NCBI GenBank assembly: GCA_900766865.1
Contig: CAAFXA010000143.1
Location: 1 to 9,354, forward strand
Source of the DNA: an uncultured Akkermansia sp.
GTDB taxonomy: Bacteria > Verrucomicrobiota > Verrucomicrobiia > Verrucomicrobiales > Akkermansiaceae
Direction: 5' to 3'
DNA length: 9,354 bases
Positions within the stretch are counted from its first letter, which is position 1. The number at the start of each line of letters is the position of its first letter. The position numbers were made by a program, and so were the translations under genes. Below, in pieces: positions 6,099-9,354 of the stretch. The notes under the pieces are model-generated. The model ran no database searches. It had not been told where the DNA came from and saw nothing but the letters and a program-made list of their open reading frames with translations.

Positions 6099-6689
6099 AT
6101 GAAAAACTACTTTTATCTTCTTGCTGTTTTTTGTTCTCTGTTTCTGGTGTCCTGCCACTGGGTGAAAGTGAGCAGCCATACCTATCCGGATTCTGTGGGG
6201 AAGATGGTTTATGTATTGGAGGAGGCGGAGCAGGAGGTGGAAATATATAAACTGCATGGTGTGGAATATGCCCGGGTGCGCGGCTGCAAAAGTCCTGCCC
6301 CGGCAGAGCTGTATTGCTACAGCTGGGGAGTAGACAGTAGTTATGTGGTGCATGTAGGGCAGACGGAGGTGCCGGCTTGCACGCCGGGTATGGAGAAGCG
6401 AGAGTTCTTTATCACCCTAGATGATGAGCCAGCGGGTGAGGTAGTGCTTGCGCCGGAGAGCTTTGCCGGGCTGAAACCCGTTCGTACGCAACGTGTGGCA
6501 CCCCGGGAACTGGGAGTCCGTGCACAGCTGCCGTCGGTTCGCGGTGCGGCAAACTACCTGATGATGCCGATTACGGGGGCGCTGCTGGCGGCCGATGTGG
6601 GCCTATCGGCTGTTGCTACTGTGGGAACCTATGTTTTATTCAATATTCCCGCATTAGTTATTGTGCCTGTTATCGCCTGTTTTTGCTGA
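6099..6689 (+). CDS. Predicted lipoprotein with hydrophobic C-terminus, unknown function
   Basis: The 196-residue product starts with MKNYFYLLAVFCSLFLVSC, a lipoprotein signal with lipobox L-V-S-C and lipidation expected at C19. The mature domain (about 20-150) is mixed-strand in character, with cysteines at 63, 73 and 94 that could form a disulfide in the periplasm. From about 152 to the end there are two hydrophobic stretches (roughly 153-173 and 174-195), ending CFC, so the protein may be held at both ends or carry a membrane-inserting tail. I do not recognise the family. The ATG at 6099 is chosen over the in-frame TTG at 6093, which would add only two residues and lies in the T-tract. No Shine-Dalgarno sequence is present, and a terminator hairpin sits immediately upstream. 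I see no good promoter between 6020 and 6099, so expression may depend on read-through from the secreted protein gene. It ends 1 nt before the converging gene on the minus strand. Confidence 0.78.
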   Translation: MKNYFYLLAVFCSLFLVSCHWVKVSSHTYPDSVGKMVYVLEEAEQEVEIYKLHGVEYARVRGCKSPAPAELYCYSWGVDSSYVVHVGQTEVPACTPGMEKREFFITLDDEPAGEVVLAPESFAGLKPVRTQRVAPRELGVRAQLPSVRGAANYLMMPITGALLAADVGLSAVATVGTYVLFNIPALVIVPVIACFC

Positions 6690-6690
6690 T

Positions 6691-7380
6691 TCAGTTCAGA
6701 CGGCTCAGTGTTGCTTGCGGCGTTTCGTCTCCCTGCAAGCTCCAGCAGAGCAGGTGAGCGCCGGCTTTGAGCTTATAGAGCAGAAGTGCCTGAAGCTCTT
6801 CTCCCTTTTGTCCGGAGCTCTGCACCAGGCACATGCCGGCCGGGCCGTCCGTCACCAGGCGGGTACCGGTGTAATTTTCGATGCAGAGCAGGAACGCGTA
6901 GATGCCATCTGTTTCTGCTGTGATGGCGGCACTGGCAATGCGTATGGTACCGCCATTGCTCTTCTTGGGGCGCCACTTGAGCGGCATGCGCTCCGGGACG
7001 GCGGATTTGGTTGCATGGACGCCGGGCAGGGGGTGACGCTCCATCATACGCTGGGCGCGGGTGCGCGCAGCGCGGCGCCAGGTATCGATGGTGACAAACG
7101 TGGTGGGGATAAGTCCAAGCGCCAGCCAGGAGAGGGTGGCCGTCATACCCCACTGCATGTTATCTGTAAGCACCAGCGTGAGCAAGACTCCGCAGAAAGC
7201 TGCCGTGATGGCCAGTCCGGCGTAGAATCCCAATACCATGCCCGGGAAAAGCATGAACAGAACGGCGTAGCGCAGAAATGCCTTTACGTTGAGCGGGGTG
7301 CCCTTCAGAAACTCACGTTTTACCACGGCCGCGTAGAGTTTCTGCATATCGGCCTGTGAAGTGCGTTTGTTGATTTGCAT
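6691..7380 (-). CDS. Membrane protein of unknown function, downstream of aroC
   Basis: The product of the preferred start at 7380 is 229 residues. A short basic N-terminal segment (MQINKRTSQADMQKLYAAVVKRE) is followed by three likely membrane segments at about 36-53, 55-72 and 78-98, then a basic loop (WRRAARTRAQRMMERH). The soluble C-terminal region (about 143-229) looks beta-rich: TIRIASAAITAETDGIYAFLL, then LQALLLYKLKAGAHLLCWSL. This alternation, with 'DGIYAFLL' early and 'LKAGAHLL' late, is reminiscent of PA14 or carbohydrate-binding beta-sandwiches, but no signature confirms it. The gene follows aroC by 5 nt on the same strand and is therefore probably co-transcribed with it. The frame extends upstream to 7437, but that would overlap the end of aroC by about 50 nt and adds nothing membrane-like, so 7380 is preferred. 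No functional link to chorismate synthesis is evident. Confidence 0.72.
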   Translation of the reverse strand: MQINKRTSQADMQKLYAAVVKREFLKGTPLNVKAFLRYAVLFMLFPGMVLGFYAGLAITAAFCGVLLTLVLTDNMQWGMTATLSWLALGLIPTTFVTIDTWRRAARTRAQRMMERHPLPGVHATKSAVPERMPLKWRPKKSNGGTIRIASAAITAETDGIYAFLLCIENYTGTRLVTDGPAGMCLVQSSGQKGEELQALLLYKLKAGAHLLCWSLQGDETPQATLSRLN

Positions 7381-7385
7381 GGCGG

Positions 7386-8468
7386 TTAAATGCGGGCAGA
7401 ACGTTGGCGCAGAATGTGGTCGGTAATTACCAGCCATGCCATGGCTTCCACGACGGGAACGGCACGGGGCAGCACGCAGGGGTCGTGACGTCCTTTGCCT
7501 CGCAGCTGCACCTCGGCGTGCTCATCATTTATGGTGTTCTGCTGTATCATGAGGGTTGCCGTGGGCTTGAAGGCCAGGCGCATATTGATGTCTTCACCAT
7601 TGGAGATACCGCCCTGCACGCCGCCGGAGTTGTTGGTGCGTGTGCGGACGCGGTTGCCTTCCATATAGTAGGGGTCGTTGTGCTCGGAGCCTTTCAGGGC
7701 CGGTGCCCCGAAACCGCTGCCAATCTCAAACCCCTTGCAGGCCGGAATACTCAGCATGGCATGAGCCAGCGTGGCTTCCAGTTTGTCGAAAACCGGGTCT
7801 CCCAGCCCAACCGGGCAATTGCGCACAGTGCAGGCTACCACCCCGCCCACGGAGTCACCCTTGGCGCGAGCCTCGCGGATGACAACGCTCATATCCTCGG
7901 CGCTTTCGGGGTCTGCTGCGCGTACAATGTTGCTCTCCACGACTGCCGGGTCGACGTCTGCCGGAAGAACGTGGCAGAACACAGTGTGCACCTGCTGTAC
8001 CCAGCCGATAACCTGCAACCCGGGGCAGAGCGCCTGAGCTACGGCTTTGGCTACGGCACCTGCGGCCACACGGCCGATTGTCTCTCTGGCACTGGCGCGT
8101 CCGCCACCGGCCCAGGCGCGGATGCCGTACTTGGCATCGTAGCAGTAGTCTGCGTGTGAGGGGCGGTAGGTGTGCTGCATTTCGTTGTAGGCGGAGGACT
8201 GGTGGTCCTTGTTGCGCACGGAAAGGGCAATGGGCGTGCCGAGTGTCACGCCATCCAGCACGCCACTGAGAATTTCTACGCGGTCTTCCTCATTGCGTGG
8301 CGTCACGATGTCGCTCTGGCCCGGGCGACGGCGGTCGAGTTCTGCCTGAATTTGCTCAGCAGAAAGGGAGACCCCCGCGGGGCACCCATCTATTACAACA
8401 CCCACACCCACACCATGGGATTCACCCCAGGTGCTGACTCTGAAAACGGAACCGAACGAACTGGACAT
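7386..8468 (-). CDS. aroC: Chorismate synthase AroC
   Basis: AroC converts 5-enolpyruvylshikimate-3-phosphate to chorismate using reduced FMN. It is the last shared step toward aromatic amino acids, folate and quinones, in the cytoplasm. The 360 residues match the bacterial length. The three classical signatures are present in order: [18 protein letters not shown] from G15 (catalytic H18), [10 protein letters not shown] (121-130) and [12 protein letters not shown] (327-338, with D329). H105 in RPSHADY is the second catalytic His position, and [13 protein letters not shown] (279-291) is the FMN-contacting segment. All key residues look intact. No flavin reductase domain is attached, so an external source of reduced FMN is needed. 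The gene is followed 5 nt later by a membrane protein gene and preceded on the same strand by an M50 protease gene 84 nt away. The ATG at 8468 gives the standard N-terminus ([19 protein letters not shown]). It has a candidate promoter of its own and a very short leader without a Shine-Dalgarno sequence. Confidence 0.97.
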   Translation of the reverse strand: MSSSFGSVFRVSTWGESHGVGVGVVIDGCPAGVSLSAEQIQAELDRRRPGQSDIVTPRNEEDRVEILSGVLDGVTLGTPIALSVRNKDHQSSAYNEMQHTYRPSHADYCYDAKYGIRAWAGGGRASARETIGRVAAGAVAKAVAQALCPGLQVIGWVQQVHTVFCHVLPADVDPAVVESNIVRAADPESAEDMSVVIREARAKGDSVGGVVACTVRNCPVGLGDPVFDKLEATLAHAMLSIPACKGFEIGSGFGAPALKGSEHNDPYYMEGNRVRTRTNNSGGVQGGISNGEDINMRLAFKPTATLMIQQNTINDEHAEVQLRGKGRHDPCVLPRAVPVVEAMAWLVITDHILRQRSARI

Positions 8469-8483
8469 ATCTGTATGTGGTCT

Positions 8484-8512
8484 ATAATAAATGATGAATT
8501 GAACTCAGGCAA
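8484..8512 (-). promoter_or_regulatory. Candidate aroC promoter
   Basis: On the minus strand, TTGCCT (8512-8507, three of six), a 17-nt spacer and TATTAT (8489-8484, five of six) form a well-spaced sigma70-like pair. The expected start near 8477 leaves a leader of roughly 10 nt before the aroC ATG at 8468. This would separate aroC from the upstream M50 gene as its own transcription unit. Confidence 0.5.
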
Positions 8513-8526
8513 GCTGCAAACGTGAC

Positions 8527-8553
8527 AACAGGGGAATTGTGGGCCCCTCTGTT
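8527..8553 (-). other. Imperfect hairpin at the end of the M50 protease gene
   Basis: On the minus strand, AACAGAGGGG and CCCCTGTT pair as an 8-bp stem with a small bulge on the left arm, just as transcription leaves the M50 gene and overlapping its stop codon. No T-run follows, so it is at best a weak terminator. It could separate the M50 transcript from aroC or be fortuitous. Confidence 0.3.
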
Positions 8554-9308
8554 TATAAATTTCGGTAAAACTGCCAATTGGAGTAGGCAAAATAACCGAG
8601 CAGTACCATGGTAAACCACATGCCGCCTGCCAGGCTCAGCAGTGACAGAATGCCTGCCAGCAGCATGCCTGTCAGGGTTGCGAGTTTTATATTATTCGTG
8701 ACTGTGGCCAGCAGCTTTCCGCCATCCATGGGGTAGATGGGCAGCAGATTGAAGATGCTCCACCAGACGCTGATGAGGATGATGGTGCTGTAGAGTTCCA
8801 GCATAGTGAGTGAGAGCTTGCCATCCTGGATAGCGAGCACCAGGCTCATCATCTGCTCGTAGGGTATCGCTTCTTCCATTCCGAATGGGCTGAGCAGAAA
8901 GAAGCTGAACCCGGCACCCGGGTTGCCCACCTGCAATCCCAGAAGAAGAGCCGCTAATACTCCCGGAAGAAGGCCGGCCAAAGGTCCCGCCAGAACGTAC
9001 ATGAAGTATTGCGCGCGTGTGCGAGGCAGGTAGGGGAGTTCTGTAATGCCACCCATCATTGAGAGCGTAACGGTCGGGGTGGCTCCTGTGTATCGGCGGC
9101 CTGTCAGGGCATGCCCCAGCTCGTGGGCAAGAAGGCAGAGAACGCCAGCTGCGACAAAAGTCAGGACTTGTTTTAAATCGCTCCCATCGCTGATGCGGAA
9201 GGCTCCGCCAAGCAGAGCCAATACAATCCAGCTGCTTGGCTGGATGCTGATGGGAATGCCCCAAAGGGTAAATCTCAGTGTGCCTCGGCTTATTTCGTGC
9301 TCGCTCAT
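8553..9308 (-). CDS. M50 family (site-2-type) membrane metalloprotease
   Basis: This 251-residue integral membrane protein carries the M50 hallmarks. HELGH (62-66) is the zinc-binding motif, with H62 and H66 as ligands and E63 catalytic, and it lies in a hydrophobic helix. NLLPIYPMDGG (187-197) supplies the third ligand, D195. The N-terminal block WGIPISIQPSSWIVL and AGPLAG (107-112) are typical of the short SpoIVFB-like branch. About six membrane segments are visible. There is no PDZ domain and no C-terminal CBS domain, so this is the compact form. Family members cut membrane-anchored substrates within the bilayer, often transcription factors or anti-sigma factors, but no candidate substrate is encoded nearby. 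The ATG at 9308 is preceded by GGC and a run of eight As (9319-9312 on this strand). A weak TTGAAA-N17-TAAAAA pair (9343-9315) could be its promoter. All catalytic residues are intact, so an active protease is expected. The substrate is unknown. Confidence 0.9.
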   Translation of the reverse strand: MSEHEISRGTLRFTLWGIPISIQPSSWIVLALLGGAFRISDGSDLKQVLTFVAAGVLCLLAHELGHALTGRRYTGATPTVTLSMMGGITELPYLPRTRAQYFMYVLAGPLAGLLPGVLAALLLGLQVGNPGAGFSFFLLSPFGMEEAIPYEQMMSLVLAIQDGKLSLTMLELYSTIILISVWWSIFNLLPIYPMDGGKLLATVTNNIKLATLTGMLLAGILSLLSLAGGMWFTMVLLGYFAYSNWQFYRNL

Positions 9309-9354
9309 GCCTTTTTTTTACTCTAATTTGAAGCATTTTTCAACCGAAAAGCAA

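Noticed and set aside
6661..7359. Plus-strand open frame of 232 codons starting inside the second lipoprotein gene
   Set aside because: It is antisense to the aroC-linked membrane protein, which has clear membrane segments and operon spacing. No start signal or promoter supports it.
7404..8159. Plus-strand open frame of 251 codons opposite aroC
   Set aside because: It is antisense to an intact aroC with all signature motifs, and the translation is low-complexity with no domain.
9312..9319. Run of eight Ts as a terminator or phase-variable tract
   Set aside because: No stem precedes it on the plus strand. It lies outside the coding region, just before the M50 start, and a single short tract is not evidence of phase variation.
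1..9354. Defence system, CRISPR array, transposon, prophage, tRNA or rRNA
   Set aside because: No direct-repeat arrays, transposase, integrase or phage-like genes, terminal inverted repeats or RNA gene folds were seen. The gene content is chromosomal housekeeping plus a few unknown envelope proteins.

Overview
The window looks like chromosomal core DNA from a Gram-negative bacterium with moderately high G+C. An lpxA gene implies a lipid A outer membrane, and two lipoproteins with clean lipoboxes fit that. Almost no start codon has a Shine-Dalgarno sequence, and several small secreted or lipid-anchored proteins are unfamiliar. Together with the general look of the proteins, this suggests Verrucomicrobiota, perhaps an Akkermansia relative. 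That placement is an inference from style, not from a marker comparison.

Layout. Positions 1-3548 hold a minus-strand run transcribed lpxA -> HAD phosphatase (gph-like) -> rlmH -> mutS, with mutS cut by the left edge of the window. The gaps are a 1-nt TGATG overlap, 13 nt and 77 nt, so the first three genes at least probably form one operon. A 153-nt divergent region with promoter-like elements facing both ways separates lpxA from a small plus-strand lipoprotein gene (3702-4100). That gene converges on dnaB, the replicative helicase (4120-5550, minus). A second divergent region, with a near-consensus plus-strand promoter, leads to a 110-residue secreted Ala/Lys-rich protein whose codon use suggests high expression (5687-6019). 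A strong hairpin with a T-tract follows it and ends only 4 nt before the ATG of a second orphan lipoprotein (6099-6689). That gene meets, tail to tail with a 1-nt gap, a minus-strand pair: aroC (chorismate synthase) followed 5 nt later by a membrane protein of unknown function. At the right end, a complete minus-strand M50 (site-2-type) membrane protease lies upstream of aroC.

Functionally the recognisable genes are housekeeping: mismatch repair, 23S rRNA modification, phosphoglycolate or similar phosphatase activity, the first step of lipid A synthesis, replication and the shikimate pathway. Four proteins are not assigned: two lipoproteins, one small exported protein and one membrane protein. 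I see no mobile element, CRISPR array, tRNA, rRNA, toxin-antitoxin pair or defence cluster, and no evidence for a new multi-gene system. The most interesting signals are the nearly complete lack of Shine-Dalgarno sequences combined with short predicted leaders, the small exported protein, and the terminator hairpin set against the start of the second lipoprotein gene. There is no gene-free stretch over 300 bases; the longest is 153 nt.
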